A stretch of 64,000 nucleotides of DNA from Tetrapyrgos nigripes (taxonomy: Eukaryota > Basidiomycota > Agaricomycetes > Agaricales > Campanellaceae), in contig JAACJM010000197.1 in the NCBI GenBank assembly GCA_013368315.1, positions 62,001-126,000 on the forward strand. Reading direction: 5' to 3'. The notes below the pieces were generated by a model. That model was not told where the DNA came from. It ran no database searches and saw nothing but the letters and a program-made list of their open reading frames with translations. A program made the position numbers and the translations under genes. The stretch's first letter is position 1. The number at the start of each line of letters is the position of its first letter. This document shows positions 11,847 to 23,738 of this stretch, piece after piece.

Positions 11847-12245
11847 AAGGTAGGGAATAATCAACAAAGAGTGCGTATCTCGGCTGTATGGGTAGTGATG
11901 GGAGGGACCAGGTACTTCATCGAAGAGCGAAGGCTTTTCTGTTGATCAGAGGATGATGCCGGCGATGCCCATGAGGCAATTATAACGGCGTCTATATTTG
12001 GTTCATGCCGGTGATAATGACATCATGATGCCGAACTGATTATAATGCCGAATGGAAAGTTCCGACAAAGTTAGAGGAGATCCCGCAGCTGGGGAGCCCA
12101 AGTCTTCATTTTCTTCCGTTCGCTCCTAATTAGATCATCGATGATCGATGATCCAAAATACTCCCGCTTTCCAATCATTTTAATTCCGATTTGAAATCTG
12201 CTACAAGTACACATGTCCCAAAAACACAGTATCAATCCCGTCTCG
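11847..12245. other. Intergenic between the Plavaka and MYND genes
   Basis: AT-rich sequence with repeated ATGCCG/ATGCCGG strings around 11955-12055. It is probably the upstream flank of the Plavaka gene and the 3' flank of the MYND gene. No supported gene is present. Confidence 0.5.
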
Positions 12246-14192
12246 TTAATACGCAAACTCAACCCTCATCGTCAACGCCAACTCTCCAAACCCTGGAAAA
12301 AACGCCTTCACAATCAAATGCTTCCCAGCCACTGCTCCCTTCCCCTTGTCCGCCAACTCCAAATACTGCTGACTACGTACCCCGTGTTCCTTCTTGGTCC
12401 TAGCTAACTGATGCTCATAACTATCTATTCCACACGACGGAGGCAGCTGAGAATGGTCGACTTGGAGAAGAAGCAGCCTTTTTTGCGGTTTTCCGGAAGG
12501 AGTGGAAATGAATTTGTGTGGGTAGCTGGCTAGGCTACGAGAGATTTGATGTGACGTGGTGGATATCGTTCGCTGGATAAAGTTGAAGATGTATAAGCGA
12601 TCGCGAGGCGGCAGGAGGAGTATTGTTGGGGTAGATTTTGCTAGGAGTGTGTCAGTATAGACGTACATATTAGAGAACGGAATAAATTACTCACCTAAGA
12701 CTTCAAGAGAAGTAGGCTTGCGCGCTTTATGACAAAATTCACGATGAGCTGCTCTCCAATGATACTTCTGACACTTTCGAGAGCAATACCACGTCAATTT
12801 GCAGCCAGAACAGTACTGAAGCTGTTGTTCGACCCATGTGCCCGTCTTCACGGATTTTCGATGCAAACGCATTTCGGAACACTAGGATGAATGATCACCC
12901 GTCAGTTATAACTTCTCCAGGACTATAGGCAACAAACTTATCCATACCTGAGGATTAGAACAAGTCCCTCGAAGATGTTCCTCTTTACTCCTCACGAACG
13001 TCCTCACATTCCACGCCTCATCATGCAGGCTCCCAAACTTCTCCCAGATTGCCTGAAACTCCGTCCCCTTCATCCTGATATCCAACTGCCTAATCCCCGC
13101 CTCCGTCCAAGCTCTCAAAACCCTCGGCCAGACCGAATGATAGATAACATACCCAGTCAGAATATCAAACATCTCATCTACCGTCTGCAACACGTCTGCT
13201 AAATCCCTCCTCAGACTGCCCTCCTTGAAGCGAAAGGGAACAATAAGCATCATAGTAATCAGACCATGATCGAGTGCTTGAATAAGTATGAGCCTGTTAT
13301 CCCTGCTTGCCTGCATAATCGCTTTCAGACACGCATTAACGCATTCCAAAGCCATCTCCTTCTCTCCGAGGGGATATGGAGCGTGAGGATGGGTCTTCAT
13401 CGTCAAGGAGGAAAGAGCCCGGCATATCCAACGAACAGCGTCGTTCTGAAGTAGCTCATCAGCAAATCCCGCAACGTCTGGTCTGCCAAAGTTATAAAGC
13501 ATGAACGTCACGCAGGATTTAATCTGATAGAGATCTATCTCTTTCGTCACAGGATCGACGTTGTGAAGCTCGTGGATGAGTCTGCGTAGAAGAATACGTG
13601 CGTTTGTAGCTGGCGAGGAGTTGGTAACCTGGGTGATGAAATGCCACGAGGTGGGAGATCCAGCGACGAAAAATATACGTTCGATGGTCGACCAGATGAG
13701 TTCAAGGGTAGTGTGGTCGGTTTGTATTGTCCAGAAAAAAAGTCTGGTGATGGTAGGCAGGAATGTGGGGGTTCCGGTTACGAGTTCTTTAGGAGCGAGA
13801 CGACGACTTTGAAATGTGAAGATGATGAAAGAAGGAATGATGTAGAGAAGGCGGTTTTGGAAATCGACGCCTTCGGGAGTAGACAATTCTCCCTTTAGGA
13901 TACAGTCGTTAATTAACATGGAGACCCAAGCCCATATCGAAGACCAATGGTCCTCGATGGCCGATACAGCGGCTGAAGAAGTATAGTTATTCGCAAGATA
14001 GGCCAGAGCTGCCAGCGCTTTTGAAAGTCTAGGGTTATCTTGGGGATGCGACAGGTTTGGATGTACCGGTGGTTTCGTCTGTAAAGATGAGACAGCATCC
14101 GCCAGAGAAGACAGTTTGCTTTGCTCTTCCATTTGGATGGAAAACGTAGAGTTGAGACGCAAAAGACGTGCTTTCCCGAAACTACCGTCCAT
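12246..14192 (-). CDS. MYND-type zinc finger protein
   Basis: Three exons (14192-12948, 12881-12695, 12640-12246) join in frame to 608 residues. About 410 N-terminal residues form an all-helical region with armadillo/HEAT-like spacing. A MYND finger lies across intron 1 at about residues 411-460. Its ligands run in the order C-x4-C, then YCSGC, WYCSRKCQKYHW and HREFC, a complete C6HC set. About 150 residues of unassigned C-terminal sequence follow. MYND fingers bind proline-rich partners, so a protein-interaction role is inferred. ATG 14192 is the first Met in this frame; the frame stays open upstream to about 14280 without a Met, so an upstream spliced start (for example from ATG 14347) cannot be excluded. 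Confidence 0.8.
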
Positions 14193-14466
14193 TTTCTGAA
14201 AACCAGCAGTTGCATCAGTTTTGGCGATGAGCGGACAGACCTTCGAAAGCTCACTGTTGTGGAAGAGAAAACAAGTGCGGCAATCAAATTATCAGATTTC
14301 CGGATTTCTGGTCTGAATTCGGCTGGTTCCGAGATAAGATAAGGCATTTTATGGAATTTGCGACCCTCTTTTCCAAGTTGAAAAATATTGCTCGCCCATT
14401 AGCTACTGGTTCTAATTGTAGTGTCCGAGCCTGACCGTGGGAGGCCCTATGACCGCCCTCCTAAAG

Positions 14467-14824
14467 AGGCCTCCTGATTATAGGTGGGAAGGTCGTGTAC
14501 CAAAATTTTCGGATCTGGTCATTCTTGTGTCTCAACAGGAAGTCGAGATTTGGGGCCAATTTTTGTATAAAATCATACACGACATCCAATTTTTTTCTCC
14601 AGGGTCAGTCAACAGGGTCTTTACAGGCCTGACCACAGGCTGTTCGAAGCTGTTCAGGCCTATTCTTACCAGGACCCCAAGCGCATATTTTATAAAACTG
14701 GATCTGAGCTCCGCCGCACTTTTTGTCTAAACTAGAATATGACTGGAAAATGACATTTCCTCATTTTTTGTCCAATAATTGTCCAAACCGGTACACGATC
14801 TTCCCACCTATAATCAGGGCTCCT
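14467..14824. mobile_element. MITE-like element, 358 bp, with TAAAG target duplication
   Basis: The left end (14467-14502) and the right end (14789-14824) are inverted copies of about 36 bp, sharing the core CTGATTATAGGTGGGAAG with few mismatches. The motif TAAAG directly flanks both sides (14462-14466 and 14825-14829), as expected for a 5-bp target site duplication. There is no open frame inside. It lies upstream of the MYND gene. Confidence 0.7.
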
Positions 14825-15048
14825 TAAAGCCAAGACTAACGACTCAACCTGAACAACTCTGTCTTGACCCTGTCTGTGGGCGATCTTAACGGATTGGGCG
14901 CCAACTCCAGACTCACACTCTTTCAGTTCCTTCTTCACAAGGCAGTGGAAGGGCCTGCGTGGCCTCCGGATCATCGCCATTTCGTGCGTGCGGCATCCCA
15001 TTGCTACATTCTCTGAACTGCGTCCGAGTCCAGGGCGTTCCTGTACGG

Positions 15049-15397
15049 AGTAAGGACGCTCAACTCTCAGCGCGCGAACTCGATTTCACTCGCAACCATT
15101 ACTAAAATCATTTAACCGATAGCCATGAACCCGTATGTAGGGCCCGCTGTAGCCGCTGTAGAGCATGCATAGGAAGATACTCTGTTTTCTCTTTTTTCTA
15201 CATTTGCCACTACTCGAATAATTGCGATAATATGGGAAGGATTCATACAGGCCATTCCAGCCCCCCCAAAAAAGATAGAGAGCGAATTATTGCCTTTGGA
15301 TTGCCCCCGGTACAGTTCTACATACGGGTTTATGGTGGTCGGCTAAAGGAGTTGCGGCGAGTTCGCGCTCGCGCGCTCAGAATTCAGCGTCCTTACT
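15049..15397. mobile_element. MITE-like element, about 349 bp
   Basis: AGTAAGGACGCT at 15049 is inverted at 15386-15397, and the similarity continues inward through an AGCGCGCGA...GAACTCG block. A second inner inverted match follows (AACCCGTATGTAG near 15129, and its complement near 15321). No clear target duplication was found. There is no coding content. The next gene starts 120 bp downstream. Confidence 0.6.
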
Positions 15398-15516
15398 AAG
15401 TAGTGAACGGGTGGAAACGTGCTAAGCGGCCCTGAACCGACCCAATTGTAATAGACTCCTCATCCAATATAAGCATATTGCGCTGGTCCGAATTCTTGAT
15501 TTAACCACCACTATCC

Positions 15517-17623
15517 ATGGACCTCCTCTCCTCTCTCACGCAGGAATGGCCAAAAGTCACCTTTGGAGCTATTTCTCTCTTATCGTATATGACGCTCGTA
15601 CGCTGTCTGCGTTGGAAACGTTACAGCTCCATTCATCGTCAATACCAACCAAGCTACCAACGGAATGGAACGCTGATTCCGGAAGAAGCTCAGAAAGTGG
15701 TGGTCACAGCTTTGCAGTACGATATGCCTCTGCTGCTCAATTACTCCTTGGCTTTCGCGTTATTCAAGACGTATGCGATAGTGAGTTCTGATAGCTTTCC
15801 AAAGGCACACTACCGGCTAACCTACCACGCATCTACCACGCCTTCACAGTCGTCTATTTCCAAAATATTGATGAGCACGAAGGAGCTGAGTTCGAGAGAA
15901 GGGATATCGAAGAGATACGCTGATGTGATTACCCATCTTGCTTTATCAATGATCTGCTTATAGAATAAGGGCTTCTATAGACTGAAATCCTAATTGGTGA
16001 GTAATTTAAAATGTCCAAAACTTTCTTCTGGTGGCGGTGCGCGCTATCCCCACTCTTGCGCTGTATTCTCCGCATATGTTTATCCCTGGATATCATGACT
16101 GACACCTATGTCTTGAAATAGCATCCTGGGTGGCATGCCCTATCAACGGGAAAGTCTACATGGACAGCACAGGCGACCATGGCCTCAATTGTACAAGAAG
16201 GATGGAGGCTTCCAGCACAGATATCGACGCTCCTTCGACTATCAATGTCAGCCAGAAAGCCGAGAAACACGGCCAAGACGATCCGCGCGCCATGATAGCG
16301 CTAGCTCGAGTCAATTGGTTGCATTCAAAGTATCCTATTGTGAGTTAGTTCTACTTAATACTTACTCTGAGTCCACCGCTCATCACTGCGCCCAATGTCA
16401 CTCAAATTGGTTCGTTTCAAGAAAAATGAAGATTACCTGTATACCCTAGGACTTTTTGCTTTCGAACAGGAAAGATGGGCTAAGCTTTACGGATGGAGAA
16501 AACTTTCGGAGCTGGAGGCACATGTGAGTCGATTCAGTCTACTATTCATCTGGTAAGCATCGCTAAGCCAACTACTAGGCCATATTCGTCTTTTGGATGG
16601 AAATCGGTCGAAGAATGGGTATCAAGGATATCCCAGAGACTGCTGAGGCATTCAAGAAGTGGATCAAAGTGGGTGGATATCTTAACTTTCTTACATTCAT
16701 CACTGTCCTCTTTGATTCATTCCATTTCATTCAGGAATACGAATCTACAGCTCTATACCCGTCCAAAGTCAATCACGATGTAGCCCAGTTCACTTTAGAC
16801 GAGCTACTTTACGCCGTACCGTCTGCTTTCGGTATGAAGGAATTTGCAAGGAAAGTGGCCATTAGTTTGTTAGAAGCTGGAACGAGAGAGGGTATGATGT
16901 GAGTAAATGGTTCTTTCTTTCTTTCGACTGAAGACCAGAAATAAGATTTCACTTGGCATTATAGGTATCCGCCTCAGCCAGCATACCTACGTCTCTTTGC
17001 AACGTCTATTCTCCACACGGTGAACTTCATCCAGAAGCACTTCTGTCTACCTCGTGCTACACCCCGGTTCCCGGTTCACCGTGAATTACCTGATTTCGCT
17101 AAGAACTGGGATGGCAACGGTACGTACAAGCGTACTCTTTCCGCTCCATACCTTCATGGCTTACTGACTTACGCGGTGTCTTCTCAATGCACTCCAGCTC
17201 AAATCAACAAATCCACCTCAAAGTCCGGTACAAAAGCCAACGCCACACTCTACAGAATGCATCCCCAATGGTATCAACCTCAGCCTTGGTATAAACCTGA
17301 ATCGACGACGTTCCTTGGTCAGTTAAGTGATTGGATGCTCGTTAAGTTGGGTGCAGCGGGGAGTATGCCTGGGAAGCTGAGAAGTGAGGGTATAGATTAG
17401 AGGAGATGGTGAGTATTTATGGCGAAGCTAGAGACTCAGCCGTACTTACATTGATACTTACTCTGTTTAGGGTCCTCTCAAATTCGAGAAATGTGAGTTT
17501 ACTGATCGTTTCAGTCCATTCGGATACTTACCGTCTACTTTCGCAGCTGGGAATGATGAAGTCATTGAGATGGCTGAAAGATTGCAGGGATCTCCAATTG
17601 CTGGACCTTGGGCACGTAATTGA
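15517..17623 (+). pseudogene. mpaB/rubber-oxygenase-like protein, copy A, 3' end broken by a frameshift
   Basis: Exons 15517-15780, 15850-15924, 15981-15996 (16-nt microexon), 16122-16339, 16422-16523, 16579-16668, 16735-16898, 16965-17119 and 17198 onward match copy B (37304-39418) one for one. The protein starts with a membrane anchor (about residues 14-32). It carries the family blocks YADTEILI, ARVNWLHSKYPI, NEDYLYTL, RWAKLYGWRKLSELE and HTVNFIQKHFCLPR. In the region that reads GYRLEE in copy B, one base is missing here, giving GID and a stop at 17398-17400. The protein is thus 428 residues, about 40 shorter than copy B at the C-terminus. The lost exons are still visible to 17623. The exon-2 donor (GTGATT) is also weaker than in copy B (GTGAGT). 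The shortened protein might still be made, since the core domain lies upstream. Confidence 0.75.
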
Positions 17624-17774
17624 AGTGGTTTGTTTGTTTATGAACTTGGAGTTATTCTATTAATTGAGTTACTCAGAGATACCGTACTGTAGGGATTCTT
17701 TAATTTGAGCAAGAATGGTCAAACTTATCCGATAAACATACATGAATCAATTACAGCGAACGTGGAAATTAGTC

Positions 17775-18920
17775 CTAGAAGAGAACTCGCTCTCTTTCTC
17801 GTAAATGTCCTACTCTTCGCCTCCCAAACGTACTCCCATTCGGCCTTCTCCCCCTCCCAGTCCTTGAATGTATCCCAAAACTTGGATTGAGCTGACAATG
17901 GGACTCCGCTCGAGCCATATCCAAATTTTTATCGATTCTCATCCATTCCCGACGAGTTGTATCGCATACCGTCCGATTGGTATCACGAAGAATGTTCATG
18001 ATTGCTTTTCCGTCCCCAACTTTTCCCAATCCGAGGAATTCCACCATTTGATCAGGATACTGCTCATAGAGAAGACGAGAGAGGTGTGCAAATGCTGATT
18101 CAGCCCCCTCCCCATATCGAAGTTCCATCGTTACCCCGAGCAACCCCAAAAGACAGTAAGCCTGATCCTCCTCCTTCGTCGTCTCCCGGTTAATCGACCA
18201 CGACATCCGCTCCTTGATCCCAATATCTTCAACTCTCCGTTCTCCGGCCAAGACTTCAGTCGGGATTCCCGTTTTTGATGCTATTATCCCCCACGGAACA
18301 AGGTCATAGCGGTCAATCCGATAGTGTTCCCAATCCGCAGTGAAAAACTTTATGCGCGACGGTGCCACGAACTCCTGTAATGTCCAACCTCGAGAGAACC
18401 AGACACTTTCTGAAATGTGTATGTCCTGGGAAGGATTTCGAGGCCATGGGAAATCACTGAGGAATACGTAGCACACCTCGGCGTTTGAGTAATAGTTGTA
18501 CATCGAATTGATGTCCTGGGATTTTTGTGCATGATCTCCATCGTCGATGCAACACGTATCAGTCCAGATGAACGTGTGGCCATCTTTGAGAGCTTGAGCA
18601 CATGCATTGACGATCTTTTGGAACCCAGCTTTTGACCGACTCGGATGCATTTCGTCGATGAATATCTGAAGCATCTCCCAGTAGGACACTTCTTGGCCCT
18701 CTAACCATCGATGAGAGAGGATAGCATAGGGAGGCACTAAGTTATCGGAAGGAAATTGTACGAGCCGAAGGGTGTGTGCATCGATGAGTCGACCAGGTCG
18801 AGCGCGCTTGTGCAGTGGGTCACTATCTGCAGGTAAGGGTATGCCTATGACCCTGGCAGCCGATGATGAGGGTGCTGATATGGAGGAGTGGTTTGATTCA
18901 GATTTGGACAAGACAGGCAT
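17775..18920 (-). CDS. HET-domain (heterokaryon incompatibility type) protein
   Basis: A single uninterrupted frame of 381 residues starting at ATG 18920. The HET domain covers about residues 45-280 with its three usual blocks: PPYAILSHRWLEGQEVSYWE, then FIWTDTCCIDDGDHAQKSQDI with NSMYNYYSNAEVCYVFLSD, and WFSRGWTLQEFVAP. The following EEDQAYCLLGLLGVTMELRYGEG segment is also typical. HET proteins act in non-self recognition and cell death in filamentous fungi; many basidiomycete copies have no tested role. The last 45 residues are Arg-rich and unlike the family, and the TAG (17775-17777) falls exactly where the duplicated mpaB flank begins. The original 3' end may therefore have been replaced. 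Confidence 0.85.
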   Translation of the reverse strand: MPVLSKSESNHSSISAPSSSAARVIGIPLPADSDPLHKRARPGRLIDAHTLRLVQFPSDNLVPPYAILSHRWLEGQEVSYWEMLQIFIDEMHPSRSKAGFQKIVNACAQALKDGHTFIWTDTCCIDDGDHAQKSQDINSMYNYYSNAEVCYVFLSDFPWPRNPSQDIHISESVWFSRGWTLQEFVAPSRIKFFTADWEHYRIDRYDLVPWGIIASKTGIPTEVLAGERRVEDIGIKERMSWSINRETTKEEDQAYCLLGLLGVTMELRYGEGAESAFAHLSRLLYEQYPDQMVEFLGLGKVGDGKAIMNILRDTNRTVCDTTRREWMRIDKNLDMARAESHCQLNPSFGIHSRTGRGRRPNGSTFGRRRVGHLRERERVLF

Positions 18921-19719
18921 ACGTGACCAATGATGATTTTGCTCAGTCAGAGACGTCGAAAAGAACAATCTTGGTGTTGATAGTAAGGAGCGGGATAGTA
19001 TTGTTGGAACTGCTACAGGAAGGGTATGTGCTCAGGGCTCAGTGCTCAGTTCTAGTATTCTTAAACCACTAGCGTGAACGCACCTAGAACAGCTTCAGGG
19101 GGAGGAGGAGGAGGAGTGTATTACCCGGGCTGGGACCTCGGGAACAGCGCAGTGCAACTGTAGATGGTAGACGAGGTTCTTATAGTTTCACGGTATAATG
19201 GGGAAGCCGGAAGGGCGGTGCTTATTGGACAGATCAGTGTGGGTTCTGATATTCCAGAGACGATGGGAACAGTTAAGATTATATACGCGTACCGACGTAT
19301 GTATATATGTACGTTGTATGTCTTCCAACACCAGGCTGCAGCAGATCACATAGTACAATATGATATATCCGCGGATGTGATCGATTCTACAGCACTGTGT
19401 CAAATTGATGATGAAAGACTATGTAGTACTGTAGTCCTTTTTACCAGATGAGTCGAGCACAGCCTCGATAGAAGACGCGAGTTGAGTCAATGTAGATCAT
19501 CTTGGCACGTTTTTACATGATGTAAAAACGAAGTTGTAAAGAAATAGCATAAGTACATGATCAGAACGCAGTGAGAAAGGACAGCGAGAGAAGCGGTAGG
19601 CAGACGAAAAAGATATCCGAAAGCCAAAGAAGAAAGTGAGAAGAACGAAAAGAGGATGAAGATGATATGCTTTTATGCTTGTGGATTGTGGACAAAATTA
19701 TTTCCCGCATCTCGCCACT
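18921..19719. other. Intergenic between the HET gene and the large TIR transposon
   Basis: It contains a GGAGGA-rich stretch (19097-19117) and otherwise unremarkable sequence. The HET promoter should lie in 18921-19150, but I see no clear TATA box. No protein-like open frame is present. Confidence 0.5.
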
Positions 19720-20180
19720 AATTTTCACTGTCCCCGCACCTTTCTAGGCTACTATCAGACTTCCGAAAAAAATTCAGCCTAGCGCTCACATTGCCGGATT
19801 TGGGTCCTAGATCCCGCACTTTCATTCAAGGTTTGCTGAACTGCATTGCTCATCTTTCAGGCATCCGCCGCGCACTTCAAGCGTGACGCGTGACATGCTT
19901 TCATTTTCACCGCGCGCATACTTTTATCGCGCGCACTTCTTTCACTTTCACCGCACGTTTTTTTCACTTTCACCAAACTTCTAAGGGGCTTCTCCTGTAA
20001 TATTGCGTATCTTGATTGAGTATCTCATTCCATGTTTTCAAAGCTGCCCTATGATCTCATGATTTCAGACCCCGCCGTTCTGAGGGTAGTTTTTGTGCAG
20101 GTCACATGGGGTACCTATTTCGGGGGTCTCGGGCATGCTTGCCCCCAAAATAGGTACCATCGTAATCATGATGACCTGAT
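19720..20180. repeat. Left terminal inverted repeat of the 6.9-kb transposon
   Basis: About 460 bp matching the reverse complement of 26213-26622 with moderate divergence and small indels. Its inner part contains a hairpin (20112-20160) whose arms are GGTACCTATTT(C)GGGGG and its complement. The repeat also has a run of TTTCACTTTCACC motifs with GCGCGC strings at 19910-19980. Confidence 0.75.
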
Positions 20181-20356
20181 TGACTTTGCCTGCAGACTAT
20201 GCCGTCTATCAGATATTCATATATTCTTTTACTGTTGTCTTTCTTAAAATACTGAGGGACACAAGGCCCAAGGTATATTAGAACTACTAACGAACGACAG
20301 AAGTATCAAATGAGAATAAGGCTACGAATTTGGAGCAAATGAATGAGTTTAAATCT

Positions 20357-21456
20357 CTAGTGCAACGTCATCAACTTGTTAGTGATGGCCTGGCAGATGC
20401 GACGATAAAATTGGACTGTTCTAATACTAAGAATGGTCAACATCTGTGCCCGACACCGAGGATCCATAGCTCTGAATGGGAACTTTTCCAGATGCTCTAG
20501 GATTTCAAAGGACATGGCCCGTTGACCACCATCAGCCTTCAGAAGAGGAGGAAGGACCCTAGCAATATGCTTCCATTCAGAAGTCACTGTGGCGACACAC
20601 TGTGAATGGCTATCACATTTGAAGGTACCCCAATTAGCGTCACCATCATTTGAAAAGCAAGGAGGGTGATGGATAAGCTCATTGATCGTATTAGCAAGAA
20701 GGGCGGAGCCATCCCGAAGGATCCAGTCAATGTTGCACTGCTCAATGGATGGGTTTTCTGGATTCCAACGTCAGTCAGGAAATCATTTATAAATACTGTG
20801 ACATACGCTTGAATACATCCTTGTCCTCAGGCTGGGAGATCACAGGGCCAGAAACAAATAAACGGCGTACACCATCAAAGACCCAACTTTCCTGCACATG
20901 TACAACACCAAGAACAATTTTGACATATGGCTGAAGCTCCGTTGGATCAAGAGAATCAATACCATGAATGGCAAAATCGACACCAGGTTCCCAGAACCAC
21001 ATGCTTGAAAGATGTAACACGGCAAGGTAGTAAGATGCGTCTCTCTTTGTCTGCATGATAATTAAGTCACTGAGATAGACAGATAGAAGGGTGAGTATAT
21101 ACTATGCCTAGAACACATGAAGTACTCACAGGCCATACATTACATCAAGATATGCACCGAATTCTTCCGCAGAAACCCTACCTGGTGGCCCGGCGATATG
21201 TAAAGGTTTTGTAATGGAGGAACCTTCACGAGATTCTACTGGCTGATGCAGATTTAACTCCTGGTAGTCCTTGATAATCTGCACGTGGGGAACCACAAGG
21301 TACGAGTGGACCTTAAACTGGACATTTTCGACCTATGCATAGATTAATGATCTTATGCTGAGTATACGTGTGAAACATAGCACATACCTGAATGACAATG
21401 TCACCAGTAGGATGGAAAAGTGTGGCATGTTGTATGATGGGGAGCTGGGAAGCCAT
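20357..21456 (-). CDS. BTB/POZ-like protein of the 6.9-kb transposon
   Basis: The exons splice in frame from ATG 21456 to the stop at 20357-20359 with no internal stop. The N-terminal half follows the fungal BTB pattern: HATLFHPTGDIVIQVENVQF, KVHSYLVVPHV, LHIAGPPGRVSAEEFGAYLDVMYG, then YLAVLHLSSMWFWEPGVDFA and the downstream helix LQPYVKIVLGVVHVQESWVF. The C-terminal part is Cys/His-containing (PPCFSNDGDANWGTFKC) and helical, ending NKLMTLH. BTB domains mediate dimerisation and recruitment of partners such as Cul3. Because the gene lies inside the inverted repeats, a role in transposon control or chromatin targeting is only inference. It looks the most intact of the three cargo genes. An upstream in-frame Met (21528) would add a hydrophobic stretch resembling a signal anchor, but 21456 fits BTB proteins better. 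Confidence 0.65.
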
Positions 21457-21689
21457 AGAGACAGACACAAAAAGACAGACTGAAAAGACAAACAATGGTG
21501 TGTTGAACATGAGTTTGACATGCAGCATCTTTTATAATTAGCCACAGAGTCCATGTGGCATGTGGGATCTTCTGAAGTAGTTATTTGAGCTAACACTGGA
21601 GACGTTCAAACAACGTGGCTTCTCCGACACCTATTCTTCCACCCCTTCCCCCATTTCCAGTCTCAGGACAGTATCCTGAGAAATCCTGA

Positions 21690-23585
21690 TCTTCAAGTAT
21701 CTATAATGCCTATCAAGAGCTGTCCTCTCTCTTCAACCATGCCTCTCGTGTTGTTAGAGAAGAGGTGGACCCAGTTAGGATTTTACTCCATGCTGAGCAG
21801 TTGTCTGGGAAAGGGTTGACAATTCTTCTTACCTTTGAAGAGTTTGCTAAGGCAGAACATTTACCTATGGCTTGGATCAAGAATGCAACAGTAGCTGTGA
21901 TCAATCTTATAAACCTGTTGACTGCTGCACTGAAGTCATCACGAGAAAGGTCTGTATAGTTCTACCAAATATAGCAAATAGCCAGCATTGACAAAGACCT
22001 CAGAGATGATTCCAATGTACACTCCCTTCGCACAGTATCACTTCTTCATACTGGAAAGCCTGGACAGCCTCGTAAAGAAATAGATCTGACTCTGCTACAA
22101 ACTGCAACTGCACCAAATCAGGCACTGCGCCGCACCAAAACTTGCCAAATCCTTAGGTGTTAGTGCCAGGACCCTGCGCAGACGTCTCAAAGACAATGGC
22201 TTGGATGTCGGGTATAGTGACATCAGTGATGATGATCTTGATCAGCTGGTCCGGGCATACCGCCAGAGCCATCCTACCTCAGGACGCAGCTATATTATTT
22301 CCCACCTCCGTACTTCTCATCACATTCGAGTCCAGGCCAAATGTGTGATTGACTCGATACACCGTACCGATGGCATAGGACGAGTACTCTGCACCCAAAA
22401 ACGGGAGCTGATCTCTCGTCGTACTTATCGAGTCAAGAGACCCCATGCTCTCTGGCACATTGATGGACATCATAAACTTATCCTTTGGGGAATTGTAATT
22501 CATGGCATTGTCGATGGATACTCTCGAAAGGTCAGCTTCTTCAATTTATAATCTATCTCCGCTATGAAACAGTTTTCTTCTCACACAGGTAACCGGTATT
22601 TGGGCCAGTGACAACAATCAGTCATCCACTGTTCTCAAGATATTTTTGGAGGCTGTTCAGAATAACATGTTGCCATCACGAGTCAGAGCTGATAGAGGAA
22701 AGGAGAATACAGAGGTTGTGTTGCATATGATTAGGGAACAGGGCTTAAACTGTGGGTCATTTATCTGGGGCTCGTAAGTTTCTATTTTTTATCCTTGCAT
22801 TCAGAGAGAAAAGAAATTTAAAGATCAACTCACAACACTCGAATTGAGCGCCTCTGGGTTGAGGTGGGCCGCCAGTTTGTTCGCCAATGGAGGGCATTCT
22901 TCTTTCGCCTTGAAGATCTTCATGGGCTTCAACGTGAAAATCCTCATCACCTATGGATCATTCATCATTTGTTCCTCGATCTTATCGACCATAATTGTGT
23001 TGAATTTCAGCAAGAATGGAACGGGAAACCCATAAGTGGACTTGGTCATGATGAGTCGCCTGATGTATGTATGAATTTGATTCAAAATTTGATTTAGTGC
23101 CGGCTTAACAAACCTTGCAGGAAATGCTTCTTGCAGGCATGATTGAGCATGGTGTCTATCTTGACTCAGATCCACCTGATGATTGCCATGGACTCACACT
23201 TGATGAGATTGATGAGAGCTATGTAGCACATGGTGATATTTGCAAGCGCAAACCTGGAAGGACAGGTGCTGGACAGACATCGTAAGAACCTGCAGATATT
23301 ATTGGAGATCTGAGTGCTGATGTCAATGCTGATTCGGATCACGAAGATGAGGAAGATATTTATATAGGAACAATTCTTGGTGACACTGCTCCTCCTGTCC
23401 ACACTCCTCGTGTTGTTAACCCATTCAGTAACCTTGCGTGGCTTGAAGAAATCTTTTTGGAAGCACTTAAGGAGGCTGATGAGCAAGGCATTGTCCCAGA
23501 AGGATATGGGATGCAACCTGGGGAATGGGAACATGGTGCTTACCCTTCATTCTATCATATTCCAAGTGGCAGAAAGCGTGCATGA
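21690..23585 (+). pseudogene. rve-type integrase-core transposase, degenerate
   Basis: The exons encode an N-terminal helical region (LLHAEQLSGKGLTILLTFEE), a helix-turn-helix (LAKSLGVSARTLRRRLKDNG) and an integrase core. The core has RPHALWHIDGHHKL (first Asp), then DGYSRKV, PSRVRADRGKENTEV (second Asp) and TRIERLWVEVGRQF (Glu), which together give a DDE triad. The family is common in basidiomycetes, and I believe it is the Pfam integrase core called rva_4. An extra base near 22139 shifts the frame just before the helix-turn-helix, and an in-frame TAA (23283-23285) precedes the acidic C-terminal tail, which ends at 23583-23585. The left boundary is uncertain because no good ATG was found. 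The gene probably supplied transposition function when intact. Confidence 0.75.
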
Positions 23586-23738
23586 GAACTGCAAGTCGAG
23601 CTTCTGGATCTGATTTGGCATACTCGAGCAGAACAGTGGGTACGAGCACTTGATGTATACAAAAATCTGCTTGCTCAATTGGATTGTGATTGAGTTGTAG
23701 AATCATGTACTCGATAGTATGAATCAAGGAGCATGTAA

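Noticed and set aside
13913..14347. Minus-strand frame starting MPYLISEPAEF
   Set aside because: From 14192 down it is a shadow of the MYND gene in another frame. Only its first 150 bp could be a 5' exon, and the splice needed is implausibly short.
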